Positions 54,733 to 64,000 of a stretch of 64,000 nt of DNA are shown one piece after another (within the stretch, counting starts at the first letter, position 1; every line of letters begins with the position of its first letter). The notes beneath the pieces are model-generated. The model was not told the origin of the DNA and searched no databases. It saw nothing but the letters and a program-made list of their open reading frames with translations. This DNA comes from an uncultured Alphaproteobacteria bacterium (lineage in GTDB: Bacteria; Pseudomonadota; Alphaproteobacteria; Puniceispirillales; UBA1172), in NCBI GenBank assembly GCA_958431225.1, contig OY288107.1, positions 434,001 to 498,000 of the forward strand, read 5' to 3'. A program made the translations under genes and the position numbers.

Positions 54733-55286
54733 TATGATGCTTCATCCTTTTTAGCGGGTTTTTTTGTTTTTTCTGTGGATTTTTCGGCAGATTTTTCGGT
54801 GGCTTTTGCGGCAGATTTTTCGGGGGCTTTTGCGGCAATTTCCACCGAACCCCCCGCCTTTTTCACGGCTTCAACCGCGCTTGCCGAGGCACCTGCCACG
54901 AGGAAATTGACCTTGTCTTTGAGCGCGCCCTTAGCCAACAGCCGCACACCATCGCGCGGATGCGACACTAAACCTGATGCCATCAAAGCCGCCGTATCCA
55001 CGGGTTTTTTGCTGTCTAATTTACCCGCATCCAACGCTTTCTGCACCGCGCCCAAATTGACCACGGCAAAACGCCGGCGAAAAATGTTGGTGAAGCCACG
55101 TTTCGGCAGACGGCGGGTAATCGGCATCTGCCCGCCTTCAAAGCCGTTGATGGCAACGCCTGACCGCGCTTTCTGCCCCTTATGCCCGGAACCGCAAGTT
55201 TTGCCCTTGCCCGAACCAATGCCGCGCCCTAACCGTTTGCCGGTTTTGCGCGCGGCTAGATTGTCTCTGATTTCATTCAATTTCAT
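54732..55286 (-). CDS. rplO: 50S ribosomal protein L15 with Lys/Ala/Glu-rich tail
   Basis: 184 residues. [20 protein letters not shown] and [13 protein letters not shown] are diagnostic. About 30 residues longer than usual: the C-terminus repeats [18 protein letters not shown] and ends [10 protein letters not shown], a charged, probably disordered tail. Confidence 0.95.
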   Translation of the reverse strand: MKLNEIRDNLAARKTGKRLGRGIGSGKGKTCGSGHKGQKARSGVAINGFEGGQMPITRRLPKRGFTNIFRRRFAVVNLGAVQKALDAGKLDSKKPVDTAALMASGLVSHPRDGVRLLAKGALKDKVNFLVAGASASAVEAVKKAGGSVEIAAKAPEKSAAKATEKSAEKSTEKTKKPAKKDEAS

Positions 55287-55303
55287 TTCCCGTCATCCTT
55301 CAT

Positions 55304-55492
55304 TCACGCTTCGTCAATCCGCACGAGGTGCGCGACTTTGTTAATCATACCACGAATGGCAGGCGTGTCCTCCAACACCCGACTGCGCCCGAGTTTATTC
55401 AACCCAAGCCCAACCAAAGTCTGGCGTTGGTCGCGTTTGCGCCCGATGGGGCTAGCGGTTTGGGTCACCCGCAAAGTTGCTTTTTCTGCCAT
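55304..55492 (-). CDS. rpmD: 50S ribosomal protein L30
   Basis: 62 residues, normal for L30. [20 protein letters not shown] and [20 protein letters not shown] are diagnostic. Confidence 0.96.
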   Translation of the reverse strand: MAEKATLRVTQTASPIGRKRDQRQTLVGLGLNKLGRSRVLEDTPAIRGMINKVAHLVRIDEA

Positions 55493-55504
55493 GTTGCTCT
55501 CCCC

Positions 55505-56077
55505 TTATGCTTCTGCTGCTTCGCTAGTTTTGGCGGTGGATTTGCCGCGGCGTCTGCCCGTTAGAATCTCATTGGTGCGTTTGCCGCGTTTTGCCGCCAC
55601 CGCGCGCGGGGCTTGCACCGCCTTTAGAGCCACAAAAGTCGCCTTAATCATATTATGCGGGTTGGATGTGCCGATGGATTTCGCCACCACATCCTGCACC
55701 CCTAACGTTTCAAATACCGCGCGCATAGGACCGCCGGCGATAATCCCCGTCCCCGCCGGTGCCGAGCGCAACAACACATGCCCCGCACCAAAACGCCCTT
55801 CAATATCATGGTGCAAAGTCCGCCCATCACGCAACGGCACGCGAATCATATTGCGTTTGGCGGCTTCGGTGGCTTTGCGGATGGCTTCGGGGACTTCTTT
55901 GGCCTTGCCCGAGCCAAAGCCCACGCGCCCTTTGGTGTCGCCGACAACTACCAGTGCCGCGAAACCGAAACGCCGACCACCTTTGACCACTTTGGCAACG
56001 CGATTGATGCCAACGAGCTTATCAACTAACTCTTGTTCTTCGTGGGTGTTATCGCGCGATGCGTCATTACGAGCCAT
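55505..56077 (-). CDS. rpsE: 30S ribosomal protein S5
   Basis: 190 residues. Marks are [40 protein letters not shown] and [20 protein letters not shown]. Confidence 0.97.
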   Translation of the reverse strand: MARNDASRDNTHEEQELVDKLVGINRVAKVVKGGRRFGFAALVVVGDTKGRVGFGSGKAKEVPEAIRKATEAAKRNMIRVPLRDGRTLHHDIEGRFGAGHVLLRSAPAGTGIIAGGPMRAVFETLGVQDVVAKSIGTSNPHNMIKATFVALKAVQAPRAVAAKRGKRTNEILTGRRRGKSTAKTSEAAEA

Positions 56078-56086
56078 GCTTTCCTC

Positions 56087-56449
56087 CTAAAATTTCAAGC
56101 CAGCTTCACGCGCGGCAACCGCCAACGCCTTCACCCGACCATGATAAATAAAACCGCCACGGTCAAAAACCACCGTGTCTATACCGCTTTTTTGGGCGCG
56201 TTCTGCGACCAATTTGCCGACCTGCCCCGCCGCTTCGCAAGTCGCGCCGGTTTTGAGTTTGCCCTTCAAATCCTTATCCAAAGTTGATGCCGAAGCCAAC
56301 GTCACCCCCCGCACATCATCAATCACTTGTGCGTAAATATGGCGCGATGACCGATGCACCGAAAGGCGCGGACGACTGCCAGCAACTTTGCTCAAATGCG
56401 TGCGATTCCTAGCACGGCGACGTTGAAATAATTGGTGAAAATCTGTCAT
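56087..56449 (-). CDS. rplR: 50S ribosomal protein L18
   Basis: 120 residues. [20 protein letters not shown] and the C-terminal [20 protein letters not shown] are diagnostic. Confidence 0.96.
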   Translation of the reverse strand: MTDFHQLFQRRRARNRTHLSKVAGSRPRLSVHRSSRHIYAQVIDDVRGVTLASASTLDKDLKGKLKTGATCEAAGQVGKLVAERAQKSGIDTVVFDRGGFIYHGRVKALAVAAREAGLKF

Positions 56450-56458
56450 GGTTAGCCT

Positions 56459-56992
56459 CTACTTCTTCTTGCCTTCTTTGCGTAAGATTTGTTCATTTTC
56501 ATAGCGCACGCCTTTACCTTTATAGGGTTCCGGCGGGCGTTTGCTCCGCACTTCTGATGCGAATTGACCAAGGGCTTCTTTATCATGGCTGGTGAGTTTA
56601 ATCAGCGTATTATTTTCCACCGAAGCCGAGATAGATTCGGGCACTTCCATTTCTACCGCATGGCTATAGCCAAGCGCCAAGATTAGTTTCTTCCCCTGCA
56701 TCTGCGCCCGATAACCGACGCCGTGGATGGTTAGGTTTTTGGAAAAACCTTCCGACACGCCGACCACCATATTATTGATGACCGCGCGCGCCGTCCCCCA
56801 AAGCGCACGGCTTTTCTGACTATCATTTTGCGGTTTAAGCATCGCTTTTCCATCGTTAATTTCAAGCTCCACCAGCGGCGGCAAAGCCATCTCTAACGCG
56901 CCTTTACTGCCCTTTGCTGAGACGATGCCGCCCTCTTGTGCGAGGGTGGTGCCTTCGGGTAAAGTGATGGGGCTACTACCAATACGAGACAT
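56459..56992 (-). CDS. rplF: 50S ribosomal protein L6
   Basis: 177 residues from the conserved start MSRIGSSPITLPEGT; an extension upstream overlaps rpsH and is unconserved. GVSEGFSKNLTIHGVGYRAQ and RPPEPYKGKGVRYENE are diagnostic. Confidence 0.96.
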   Translation of the reverse strand: MSRIGSSPITLPEGTTLAQEGGIVSAKGSKGALEMALPPLVELEINDGKAMLKPQNDSQKSRALWGTARAVINNMVVGVSEGFSKNLTIHGVGYRAQMQGKKLILALGYSHAVEMEVPESISASVENNTLIKLTSHDKEALGQFASEVRSKRPPEPYKGKGVRYENEQILRKEGKKK

Positions 56993-57020
56993 AATATCGT
57001 TCCTTCCTGCGCTTCCTTTG

Positions 57021-57419
57021 TTAGAACACGCGGCAGAGAATTTCTCCGCCGACATTGGCTTCGCGCGCTTCCGCATCCGACAGAACCCCGCGCGGGGTTG
57101 ATAGAATGGAAATCCCTAGCCCGTTATAGATCTGACTCAGATCTTTGATTTTAGAATAGACCCGCCGCCCCGGACGCGACACCCGCTTGATCTCCGAGAT
57201 TACGGGCAAGCCATCATGGTATTTGAGTTCAATTTGCAATTCAAATATGCCCGGACGCGCCTCAACGCTGGAAAAACCGCGAATATAGCCTTCGCGTTTT
57301 AGCACTTCAAGCACACCGCTACGGAAACGCGACGCCGGGCTATTGACCGTGTGCTTGCGCGCACTTTGCCCGTTGCGAATCCGCGTGAGCATATCACCGA
57401 GAGGATCACTCATTGTCAT
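57021..57419 (-). CDS. rpsH: 30S ribosomal protein S8
   Basis: 132 residues. MSDPLGDMLTRIRNGQ at the start and GLGISILSTPRGVLSDAEAR near the end are diagnostic. Starts at 57419 or two codons later. Confidence 0.96.
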   Translation of the reverse strand: MTMSDPLGDMLTRIRNGQSARKHTVNSPASRFRSGVLEVLKREGYIRGFSSVEARPGIFELQIELKYHDGLPVISEIKRVSRPGRRVYSKIKDLSQIYNGLGISILSTPRGVLSDAEAREANVGGEILCRVF

Positions 57420-57435
57420 CTTTTCGTCTCCCTCA

Positions 57436-57741
57436 TTACCAGCTTGATTTCACAACACCAGAAACCTGACCGACCGATGCCAGATCGCGCAAGGCAATCC
57501 GCGACATCCCCAGTTTCCGATAATATCCACGCGCACGGCCGGTCACCCGACAACGATTGCGTACGCGCACCCGCGCACTATTGCGTGGCAGTTCTGCCAA
57601 TTTTAGCGTCGCTTGAAAACGTTCTTCAATCGGCAAGGAACGATTATAGATAATCGCCTTAAGCCGTGCGCGCCGCGCCGCCATGCTTGCAGATTTCTTC
57701 TGCCTTTTGTGATTTTTATCAATCGCGCTTACTTTAGCCAT
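57436..57741 (-). CDS. rpsN: 30S ribosomal protein S14
   Basis: 101 residues from [36 protein letters not shown] is diagnostic. The zinc-binding CxxC pairs are absent, so it is the zinc-independent form. Confidence 0.96.
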   Translation of the reverse strand: MAKVSAIDKNHKRQKKSASMAARRARLKAIIYNRSLPIEERFQATLKLAELPRNSARVRVRNRCRVTGRARGYYRKLGMSRIALRDLASVGQVSGVVKSSW

Positions 57742-57755
57742 GATACTTATCCTCC

Positions 57756-58298
57756 TTATGACTGAAACGGAAATGAGAACCCGCGCAATAACGCACAAGC
57801 CTCATCATCAGTCTTAGCCGTTGTCACCACAATCACATCCATGCCACGGATGCCATCAATTTTGTCATACTCAATTTCGGGGAAAACCAGTTGTTCTTTG
57901 ACCCCCAAAGCATAATTGCCATGCCCATCAAAACTCTTGACGCTCAAGCCCCGAAAATCACGCACACGCGGCAGGGCGATGGTCACTAAACGATCCAAGA
58001 ATTCAAACATTTTCGCGCGCCTTAACGTCACTTTACAGCCAATCGGCATACCATCGCGCAACTTAAATGCCGCCACCGATTTACGCGATTTGGTCACCAC
58101 CGATTTCTGTCCGGCAATGGCGGTGAGTTCATTGCTCGCCTGTTCAATTTTCTTCGAATCCCTGACCGCTTCGCCCACGCCCATATTGATGACGATTTTG
58201 TCTAACTTTGGAACTTCCAGCAGATTTTTATAGCCGAATTTTTCCATCATCTCTGGACGAATTGAATCCTCATAATGTGTTTGTAGTCGCGTTTTCAT
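57756..58298 (-). CDS. rplE: 50S ribosomal protein L5
   Basis: 180 residues. [47 protein letters not shown] and [20 protein letters not shown] are diagnostic. Confidence 0.97.
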   Translation of the reverse strand: MKTRLQTHYEDSIRPEMMEKFGYKNLLEVPKLDKIVINMGVGEAVRDSKKIEQASNELTAIAGQKSVVTKSRKSVAAFKLRDGMPIGCKVTLRRAKMFEFLDRLVTIALPRVRDFRGLSVKSFDGHGNYALGVKEQLVFPEIEYDKIDGIRGMDVIVVTTAKTDDEACALLRGFSFPFQS

Positions 58299-58310
58299 AC
58301 CCTTGACTCC

Positions 58311-58628
58311 TTAACCAATTGCCTTACCCGAACGGCGGGCAATCCGTGTTTTCACCCCTTTTTTGACGTCATAACCAATGCGGGTTGGTTTTTTGCTGTC
58401 GGGGTCAATATGCGCCACATTGGAAATATGTAGCGGTGCTTCAATTTTTTCAATGCCGCCGGGGCTTGATTGGCTCGCGCGCCGATGCTTGGTGACCTGA
58501 TTGACCCCTTGCACGATGACGCGGCGTTGCGCGCGCAATACCGATGTGACCTCACCGGTTTTGCCTTTTTCGCGGCCGCTAATGACGATGACTTTATCGC
58601 CTTTTTTGATTTTAAATGTCTCAGCCAT
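58311..58628 (-). CDS. rplX: 50S ribosomal protein L24
   Basis: 105 residues. The KOW motif is KIKKGDKVIVISGREKGKTG, followed by the L24 pattern KHRRASQSSPGGIEKIEAPL. The start overlaps the rplN stop by one base. Confidence 0.96.
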   Translation of the reverse strand: MAETFKIKKGDKVIVISGREKGKTGEVTSVLRAQRRVIVQGVNQVTKHRRASQSSPGGIEKIEAPLHISNVAHIDPDSKKPTRIGYDVKKGVKTRIARRSGKAIG

Positions 58629-58996
58629 TACAAAACCTCCGGTGCCAGCGACACGATTTTCATAAACCGCCGCGCCCGCAACTCGCGGGTGACGGGGCCG
58701 AAAATGCGTGTGCCAATCGGCTCATTGGCGGCATTGATTAACACCGCCGCATTTTTATCAAAGCGAATCACCGAACCATCGGGACGCTTAATTTCACTCA
58801 CCGTGCGCACGATGACCGCCCGATGCACATCGCCTTTTTTGACACGTCCGCGCGGGATGGCTTCCTTGACCGACACGACAATGACATCGCCGACATTTGC
58901 CGTTTTGCGCCCAGAACCGCCCAGCACTTTAATGCACTGCACCCGCCGTGCGCCTGAATTATCGGCAACATCAAGATTTGATTGCATCTGAATCAT
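58628..58996 (-). CDS. rplN: 50S ribosomal protein L14
   Basis: 122 residues. [20 protein letters not shown] and [20 protein letters not shown] are diagnostic. The start overlaps the rpsQ stop by 4 bp. Confidence 0.97.
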   Translation of the reverse strand: MIQMQSNLDVADNSGARRVQCIKVLGGSGRKTANVGDVIVVSVKEAIPRGRVKKGDVHRAVIVRTVSEIKRPDGSVIRFDKNAAVLINAANEPIGTRIFGPVTRELRARRFMKIVSLAPEVL

Positions 58997-59343
58997 GATT
59001 CTGTCCCTGTTGTTGCCTCGGTTGTTGCGTCAGTTGTCGTTTCGGCTGTCGCCTCACCTTTTGCCGCAGGTTTGCTAGTCGTTTTTTTCGCCGCCGCCCC
59101 CGCCGCCGCCGCCGCATCGTAAATCACCGCGTATTTTTTTGATTTAGAAATCGGCGGGCATTCTTCAATACGCACGCGGTCGCCGATTTTGCAACGGTTT
59201 TCCGCATCGTGCGCCGCATAACGTTTGGTGCGCGAGATAAACTTTTTATAAAGCGGGTGCATAATGCGGCGTTCCACATTGACGATGATGGTTTTATCGC
59301 CCTTGTCGCTGACCACTACACCTTGCAAAATCCGTTTTGGCAT
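58993..59343 (-). CDS. rpsQ: 30S ribosomal protein S17 with Ala/Thr-rich tail
   Basis: 116 residues from the conserved start [39 protein letters not shown] is diagnostic. After [10 protein letters not shown] the protein carries about 40 extra residues of Ala, Thr and Glu ([20 protein letters not shown] and onwards). Confidence 0.95.
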   Translation of the reverse strand: MPKRILQGVVVSDKGDKTIIVNVERRIMHPLYKKFISRTKRYAAHDAENRCKIGDRVRIEECPPISKSKKYAVIYDAAAAAGAAAKKTTSKPAAKGEATAETTTDATTEATTGTES

Positions 59344-59356
59344 CGTCTTAATCTCC

Positions 59357-59566
59357 TTATTTCGCGCCTGCGGCTTTTTCTGTGAGGATGGTTTTGATGC
59401 GCGCAATTTCGCGGCGCACCAAGCGCATCCGCGCCGGGTTTTCCAACTGACCCGTAGCCCCTTGAAAGCGCAAATTAAAGGCTTCCTTTTTCAAACCTGT
59501 GAGCTGGGTTTTCAACTCATCAGGCGTTTTTGACCGCAATTCTTCAGCTTTTACCATTGCCATCAT
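59357..59566 (-). CDS. rpmC: 50S ribosomal protein L29
   Basis: 69 residues. [20 protein letters not shown] and the motif [14 protein letters not shown]-type sequence ([16 protein letters not shown]) identify L29. The start is placed after AGGAG; two ATGs follow closely. Confidence 0.95.
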   Translation of the reverse strand: MMAMVKAEELRSKTPDELKTQLTGLKKEAFNLRFQGATGQLENPARMRLVRREIARIKTILTEKAAGAK

Positions 59567-59588
59567 CCTATCTCCTACTCGCTCTATC

Positions 59589-60002
59589 TCATTCACCTAA
59601 ACGACTAACCACACGGGTGCCGAGGGGCAGTTTCGCCGAAGCCAATTTCAGGGCTTCAACCGCCAATTCTTTCTGCACACCGTCAATTTCAAACATAATG
59701 CGCCCGGGCTTGACACGGCAGACCCAAAATTCGGGATTGCCCTTACCCTTACCCATCCGCACTTCCGCCGGCTTCGTCGATACCGGCACATCGGGAAAGA
59801 TGCGAATCCACACGCGCCCGGCCCGCCGTAGATGGCGGGTGATGGCGCGCCGTGCCGCCTCAATCTGCCGTGCTTTCACACGTGCGGGGCTAGTGGCTTT
59901 GAGTCCATAAGCACCGAAATTCAACTGCGTGCCGCCTTTGGCAAGCCCGTGAATCCGCCCCTTATGCGCTTTACGAAATTTTGTGCGTTTCGGTTGTAGC
60001 AT
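59589..60002 (-). CDS. rplP: 50S ribosomal protein L16
   Basis: 137 residues. [20 protein letters not shown] and [20 protein letters not shown] are diagnostic. Confidence 0.97.
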   Translation of the reverse strand: MLQPKRTKFRKAHKGRIHGLAKGGTQLNFGAYGLKATSPARVKARQIEAARRAITRHLRRAGRVWIRIFPDVPVSTKPAEVRMGKGKGNPEFWVCRVKPGRIMFEIDGVQKELAVEALKLASAKLPLGTRVVSRLGE

Positions 60003-60008
60003 TGCTCT

Positions 60009-60716
60009 CTAGCCTCGTGTCTCCGGAATCGGTGGGGTTGCCCCGCTTGGCTGTTTTTCTGCCAAACGTTTATCTTGTGCCATCGGGTCGTGCGCCATGA
60101 CCTCGCCTTTGAACACCCAAACTTTGATGCCGCAAGCCCCGTAAGTTGTATGCGCCGTGCCTTCGCCATAATCCACCTCGGCGCGCAAAGTATGAAGCGG
60201 CACCCGCCCTTCACGATACCATTCGGTGCGCGCAATTTCTGCCCCGCCCAAACGCCCGGCGCAATTTATCCGCACCCCTAACGCGCCTAACCGCATCGCC
60301 GATTGCACCGCACGTTTCATGGCACGGCGAAACGCCACCCGCCGTTCAAGCTGTTGGGCGATGGATTCGGCAATCAGTTTCGCATCAATTTCAGGTTTCC
60401 GCACTTCAACGATATTGAGGCTCACCTCGGTGCCGACACGCTTGGTCAGTTCAACGCGCAATTCTTCAATATCTTGCCCTTTTTTGCCGATAATCAACCC
60501 CGGACGCCCGGCATAGATAGAAATCCGCGCACGCCCGGCTGGACGTTCAATGACCACGCGGCTAATGGCGGCGGGTTTGAGTTTATCCATCAGATAATTG
60601 CGTAAATTGATGTCCTCGTGAATCAAATCGGCATAGTTGCGATCCGCATACCAGCGCGAATCCCACGTGCGATTGATGCCAAGGCGCAAGCCTATTGGTT
60701 TTACTTTCTGTCCCAT
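60009..60716 (-). CDS. rpsC: 30S ribosomal protein S3
   Basis: 235 residues. [20 protein letters not shown], the KH loop [15 protein letters not shown], and the C-terminal half GAKG-like region [20 protein letters not shown] are clear. Its start overlaps the rplV stop by one base. Confidence 0.97.
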   Translation of the reverse strand: MGQKVKPIGLRLGINRTWDSRWYADRNYADLIHEDINLRNYLMDKLKPAAISRVVIERPAGRARISIYAGRPGLIIGKKGQDIEELRVELTKRVGTEVSLNIVEVRKPEIDAKLIAESIAQQLERRVAFRRAMKRAVQSAMRLGALGVRINCAGRLGGAEIARTEWYREGRVPLHTLRAEVDYGEGTAHTTYGACGIKVWVFKGEVMAHDPMAQDKRLAEKQPSGATPPIPETRG

Positions 60717-61093
60717 CAGACTTCCTCTTTTTCTGCTACGATGATGGTTAAATGCGAAAACGGCTTTAGAATCCGCGCCCCGCGCCCGCGCGCCCGTGCA
60801 TGAAACCGCTTCATGACTAAACCTTTGCCGACATGCGCCTCACGCACGACCAAGCGATCAACATCCAGATTATGGTTGTTCTCGGCATTGGCGATGGCGC
60901 TCATCAAAGTCTTTTTGACATCGCCAGCGATACGCCGCCGTGAAAAACTCAATAATGCCAGCGCCTTTGAAGCCGAGGTGCCACGAATCATCTGCGCCAC
61001 TTCGTTCAATTTCTGTGGGCTAACCCGCAGATTGCGTGCGACTGATTTTGCCTCATTATCGGCTTCGCGTCTTGATTTGCTCTGCTTTCCCAT
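60716..61093 (-). CDS. rplV: 50S ribosomal protein L22
   Basis: 125 residues from [30 protein letters not shown] and the C-terminal [20 protein letters not shown] are diagnostic. Confidence 0.96.
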   Translation of the reverse strand: MGKQSKSRREADNEAKSVARNLRVSPQKLNEVAQMIRGTSASKALALLSFSRRRIAGDVKKTLMSAIANAENNHNLDVDRLVVREAHVGKGLVMKRFHARARGRGARILKPFSHLTIIVAEKEEV

Positions 61094-61102
61094 CATTATA
61101 CC

Positions 61103-61378
61103 CTATCGTTTTGCTTTCTTATCCGCCGCGTGACCATAAAAAGTACGCGTCGGGGCGAATTCACCAAATTTATGCCCGACCATATCTTCGGTCACCGAAA
61201 CCGGAACGAATTTCTTGCCGTTATGGATGCCAAAAGTCAGCCCGACAAATTGCGGCATAATCGTTGAGCGCCGCGACCATGTTTTAATGACATCATTGCG
61301 CCCAGATTCGCGCGCCGTCTCCGCTTTTTTGAGCAGATAGCCATCAACAAAAGGACCTTTCCATACCGAACGTGCCAT
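61103..61378 (-). CDS. rpsS: 30S ribosomal protein S19
   Basis: 91 residues. [20 protein letters not shown] and [20 protein letters not shown] are diagnostic. Confidence 0.97.
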   Translation of the reverse strand: MARSVWKGPFVDGYLLKKAETARESGRNDVIKTWSRRSTIMPQFVGLTFGIHNGKKFVPVSVTEDMVGHKFGEFAPTRTFYGHAADKKAKR

Positions 61379-61387
61379 GGTGATTCC

Positions 61388-62212
61388 CTATTTCTTCCGC
61401 CGCCGCACAATGAGGCGGTCGGTCATTTTATTACTGCGTGTGCGTTTGCCTTTGGTGGGTTTGCCCCATGGCGACACCGGATGCCGCCCGCCCGAGGACT
61501 TACCCTCACCACCGCCATGCGGGTGGTCAATCGGATTCATGGCAACCCCCCGCACATGCGGACGCCGCCCAAGCCAACGGCTCCGCCCCGCTTTGCCAAG
61601 TTTGATGTTCTGTTGGTCAGAATTAGACACCGCACCAATCGTTGCCATACATTCCGAACGCACCATCCGCACCTCACTAGATGAAAGGCGCAGAATAGAA
61701 TAGGATTGGTCGCGCCCGATGAGCTGCACATAAGTGCCTGCCGAACGTGCCAACTGACCGCCCTTGCCGGGCTTCATTTCCACATTATGGATAATGCTCC
61801 CCACGGGGATGGACGATAATGGCATGGCGTTGCCGGGCTTAATATCTGCCTTTTCGGCGGCGATGACTTTATCGCCAATAGCGATGCGTTGGGGGGCTAG
61901 AATATAGGCTTGTTCGCCATCATCATATTTAATCAGCGCGATGAAAGCCGTGCGGTTTGGGTCATATTCAAGCCGTTCCACCACCGCCGCAATATCACGC
62001 TTGGTGCGTTTGAAATCCACCATGCGATAACGGCGTTTATGCCCTCCGCCCTTATGCCATGAGGTCGTATGCCCCGAATTATTGCGCCCCCCGGTTTGGG
62101 AAAGCCCTTGGGTGAGTTTCTTCACCGGCTTGCCCTTATAGAGCGCGCTGCGATCAACGGTGACCAAGCCCCTCTGCCCGGGAGAAGTCGGATTATATGT
62201 CTTCAATGCCAT
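61388..62212 (-). CDS. rplB: 50S ribosomal protein L2
   Basis: 274 residues from [37 protein letters not shown] and the peptidyl-transferase-proximal [20 protein letters not shown] are diagnostic. Confidence 0.97.
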   Translation of the reverse strand: MALKTYNPTSPGQRGLVTVDRSALYKGKPVKKLTQGLSQTGGRNNSGHTTSWHKGGGHKRRYRMVDFKRTKRDIAAVVERLEYDPNRTAFIALIKYDDGEQAYILAPQRIAIGDKVIAAEKADIKPGNAMPLSSIPVGSIIHNVEMKPGKGGQLARSAGTYVQLIGRDQSYSILRLSSSEVRMVRSECMATIGAVSNSDQQNIKLGKAGRSRWLGRRPHVRGVAMNPIDHPHGGGEGKSSGGRHPVSPWGKPTKGKRTRSNKMTDRLIVRRRKK

Positions 62213-62215
62213 CAC

Positions 62216-62545
62216 CTACACCCCTTGCATCATGTCAATGCTTTGTCCCTCAACGAGGGTGACAAAAGCCTTTTTCTGGTCAATGCGCCGTCCCAAAATG
62301 CCGCGAAACCGCTTGGTTTTGCCTTTGAGAATTGATGTGTTCACCGATTTCACCTGCACATTGTAAAGTGTTTCTATCGCCGCTTTAATCTCAGGCTTGG
62401 TCGCGTGTAGAGGCACGACAAAACCGATTTTATTTTGCTCGGATAGCATGGTTGATTTTTCCGTGATAATCGGGCGCAGAATGGTTGCATACGCCTTATT
62501 TTCACTCATGGAAATGGTGGTTTTTTTGCGCGGACGGATGCTCAT
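62216..62545 (-). CDS. rplW: 50S ribosomal protein L23
   Basis: 109 residues. [20 protein letters not shown] and [20 protein letters not shown] are diagnostic. The first ATG overlaps the rplD stop; the second, 12 codons later, would also fit the family. Confidence 0.95.
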   Translation of the reverse strand: MSIRPRKKTTISMSENKAYATILRPIITEKSTMLSEQNKIGFVVPLHATKPEIKAAIETLYNVQVKSVNTSILKGKTKRFRGILGRRIDQKKAFVTLVEGQSIDMMQGV

Positions 62546-63159
62546 GCTAAACGCTCCTCAAGATGCGCGATGCTGTCCTTGGTTAATACCAAAAGATCGC
62601 GCCGCAGAATGTCATAAACATTGATTCCCTGTTGCGGCAACACATCCAGCATGGGAATGTTGCGCGCTGCCCGCGCAAATAGCGCATCAATTTCCGCCCC
62701 GCCAATAATCAGCGCGTTATCTATGCCACATTTTTTGAGCCGCGCTTTGAGGCTCGCGGTTTTACCATCGGAGGTCAATTTATCAAGAATCAACAATTTC
62801 CCCGCCTGCGCCCGTGCGGAAAGCGCCGATTTCAACCCGAGTTGACGCACTTTCTTTTGCAAAGCATAGCCGTGGTCGCGTAATTGCGGTCCATGCACGA
62901 CACCGCCACCACGGAAAATATTGCTTGAAGCCGCGCCATGCCGTGCGCGCCCACTACCTTTTTGCCGTCCGAGTTTCGCGCCTGTTTTGGCGATTTCTGA
63001 ACGAATTTTTACCTTATGCGCACCACTACGACGCTTCGCCAACTGCCAATTGACCACGCGCGCCATAATGTCATCGCGGGGTTCAATGCCAAAAATGGCA
63101 CTATTCATTGACACATCGCCAGCGGTTTTATTATCAAGGGTTTTTACAGCGATTTTCAT
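62542..63159 (-). CDS. rplD: 50S ribosomal protein L4
   Basis: 205 residues. [28 protein letters not shown] and [20 protein letters not shown] are diagnostic. Starts on the last base of the rplC stop codon. Confidence 0.96.
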   Translation of the reverse strand: MKIAVKTLDNKTAGDVSMNSAIFGIEPRDDIMARVVNWQLAKRRSGAHKVKIRSEIAKTGAKLGRQKGSGRARHGAASSNIFRGGGVVHGPQLRDHGYALQKKVRQLGLKSALSARAQAGKLLILDKLTSDGKTASLKARLKKCGIDNALIIGGAEIDALFARAARNIPMLDVLPQQGINVYDILRRDLLVLTKDSIAHLEERLA

Positions 63160-64000
63160 TATTCCTGCCCCTTCTTGTCATCATCAGCATCGGCTTCTGC
63201 GGGGGCATCCTCTGCGGGAGCGTCCTCTGCGGGTGCTTCGGCTTCCGTCTCGGCGGGTGCTTCCGTCTCGGCAGGTGCTTCGGCTTCTGCCTCTGCGGGT
63301 GCTTCCGCTTCCGCCTCCACAGGCACTTCCGCTTCAACAGGTGCTTCTTCCACTTCCTCGGGGGTTTCTGATGGCGGCACATAATCGGCGAATAATCCTG
63401 CAGGATAAGGCGCATCGGCGGGGCGTTCGGCTTTGATGGCATCGCTAATCATCACATAGCTATTTTTCGCCCCGGGCACCGCGCCTTTGAGCAAAATTAA
63501 GCCATCTTCCACCAGCACCTCAACGACTTCAAGATTCTGCGTGGTGACGCGCGCCGCCCCCATCTGCCCCGCCATTTTTTTGCCCTTCCAGACTTTGCCG
63601 GGGTCTTGATTAGCACCGGTGGAACCATGCGCGCGGTGCGATAGCGACACGCCGTGACTCGCCCGAAGCCCGGCGAAATTGTGGCGTTTCATGGCACCGG
63701 CGAAACCTTTACCATGGCTGATGCCGGCGACATCTACCAACTGCCCGGCGACATAGTGATTCGCGCCAATGACCGCACCTACTTCAAGCATCGCGTCTGC
63801 GCTGACGCGGAATTCGGCTAATTTTGCTTTGGGTTCAACTTTGGCTTTGGCGAATTGACCGCGTGAGGCTTTGCTGATGTTTTTGACTTTGCGCACCCCT
63901 GAGCCCACTTGAATCGCATCATAACCGTCACGCGCCGCCATGCGTGTCTCCGTCACCTGACATGCGTCAAGACTGAGCACCGTCACCGGGATATGCGTGC
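63159..64000 (-). CDS. rplC: 50S ribosomal protein L3 with long acidic tail (N-terminus cut by window)
   Basis: The visible part begins at ...[15 protein letters not shown], so about 20 N-terminal residues lie outside. [40 protein letters not shown] and [20 protein letters not shown] are diagnostic. After the normal end ([19 protein letters not shown]) there are about 60 residues of Ala/Glu/Pro repeats ([20 protein letters not shown]) ending [10 protein letters not shown]. Unusual for L3. Confidence 0.95.
   Translation of the reverse strand, partial: THIPVTVLSLDACQVTETRMAARDGYDAIQVGSGVRKVKNISKASRGQFAKAKVEPKAKLAEFRVSADAMLEVGAVIGANHYVAGQLVDVAGISHGKGFAGAMKRHNFAGLRASHGVSLSHRAHGSTGANQDPGKVWKGKKMAGQMGAARVTTQNLEVVEVLVEDGLILLKGAVPGAKNSYVMISDAIKAERPADAPYPAGLFADYVPPSETPEEVEEAPVEAEVPVEAEAEAPAEAEAEAPAETEAPAETEAEAPAEDAPAEDAPAEADADDDKKGQE

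Noticed and set aside
50453-63986. Long open frames on the plus strand opposite the ribosomal genes
   Set aside because: They are shadows of the highly conserved minus-strand genes, with no ribosome-binding sites or recognisable families.

Overview
The window looks like a chromosomal segment of an alphaproteobacterium. The evidence is the order secY-adk-rpsM-rpsK-rpoA-rplQ, an ATP12-type F1-ATPase chaperone, a RutR-like regulator next to preT/preA, and the pairing of a bifunctional Rel enzyme with rpoZ and folK. I cannot fix the lineage below class. Base composition is moderate in the core genes and clearly lower in GC in three blocks of apparently acquired genes.

Layout. 1-9.3 kb: the rel stringent-response gene (cut by the window start), a large cadherin/VCBS surface protein, rpoZ, folK, an NYN-domain protein, a family 5 uracil-DNA glycosylase, smpB and dapA. 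9.4-10.9 kb: a PLP-dependent dehydratase and queF. 10.9-13.7 kb: first AT-rich insert, a membrane-anchored protein with pentapeptide-like stretches and a DNA methyltransferase fused to an HNH nuclease. 13.8-19.6 kb: an iron-type binding protein, a cupin, azlCD, prpE and a LysE-family exporter whose natural start is disturbed by a 10-bp duplication. 19.6-23.0 kb: preT-preA (reductive pyrimidine catabolism) and a divergently controlled RutR-like regulator, with a RutR-type palindrome in front of each transcription unit. 23.1-26.0 kb: second insert, a 48-residue ORF with a TTG start, a two-helix membrane protein, a DUF262-HNH protein and an EcoRI-type methyltransferase. 26.2-35.5 kb: a long minus-strand catabolic run (Tat-exported binding protein, ABC ATPase and permease, FAD oxidoreductase, CaiB CoA-transferase, enoyl-CoA hydratase, ferredoxin, aldehyde dehydrogenase, dCMP deaminase) with a divergent LysR regulator. 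35.5-42.4 kb: a mosaic island of gene remnants (the 3' ends of a GMC oxidoreductase and of a second prpE), a winged-helix-like protein, a small methyltransferase, two tandem GIY-YIG proteins, tRNA-Leu(GAG), and a three-gene operon of Z1 helicase, unknown protein and DNA methyltransferase. 42.4-49.1 kb: lipB, pccA, pccB, atp12, an RluC/D-type pseudouridine synthase and crcB. 49.1-64 kb: rarA and the S10/spc/alpha ribosomal superoperon from rplQ back to rplC (cut by the window end).

The most notable structure is the Z1-unknown-methyltransferase operon. It lies between two copies of the same tRNA-Leu/lipB block. The left copy keeps an intact tRNA but a broken lipB; the right copy keeps an intact lipB but a broken tRNA. 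This is what a single-crossover integration of foreign DNA carrying a homologous block, followed by reciprocal decay, would leave. Three separate methyltransferase or nuclease modules in 64 kb, plus the small methyltransferase and the GIY-YIG pair, suggest repeated acquisition of restriction-type systems.

Functional links: prpE makes propionyl-CoA and pccBA carboxylates it, although they are 25 kb apart. No CRISPR array, rRNA gene or complete insertion sequence was seen.
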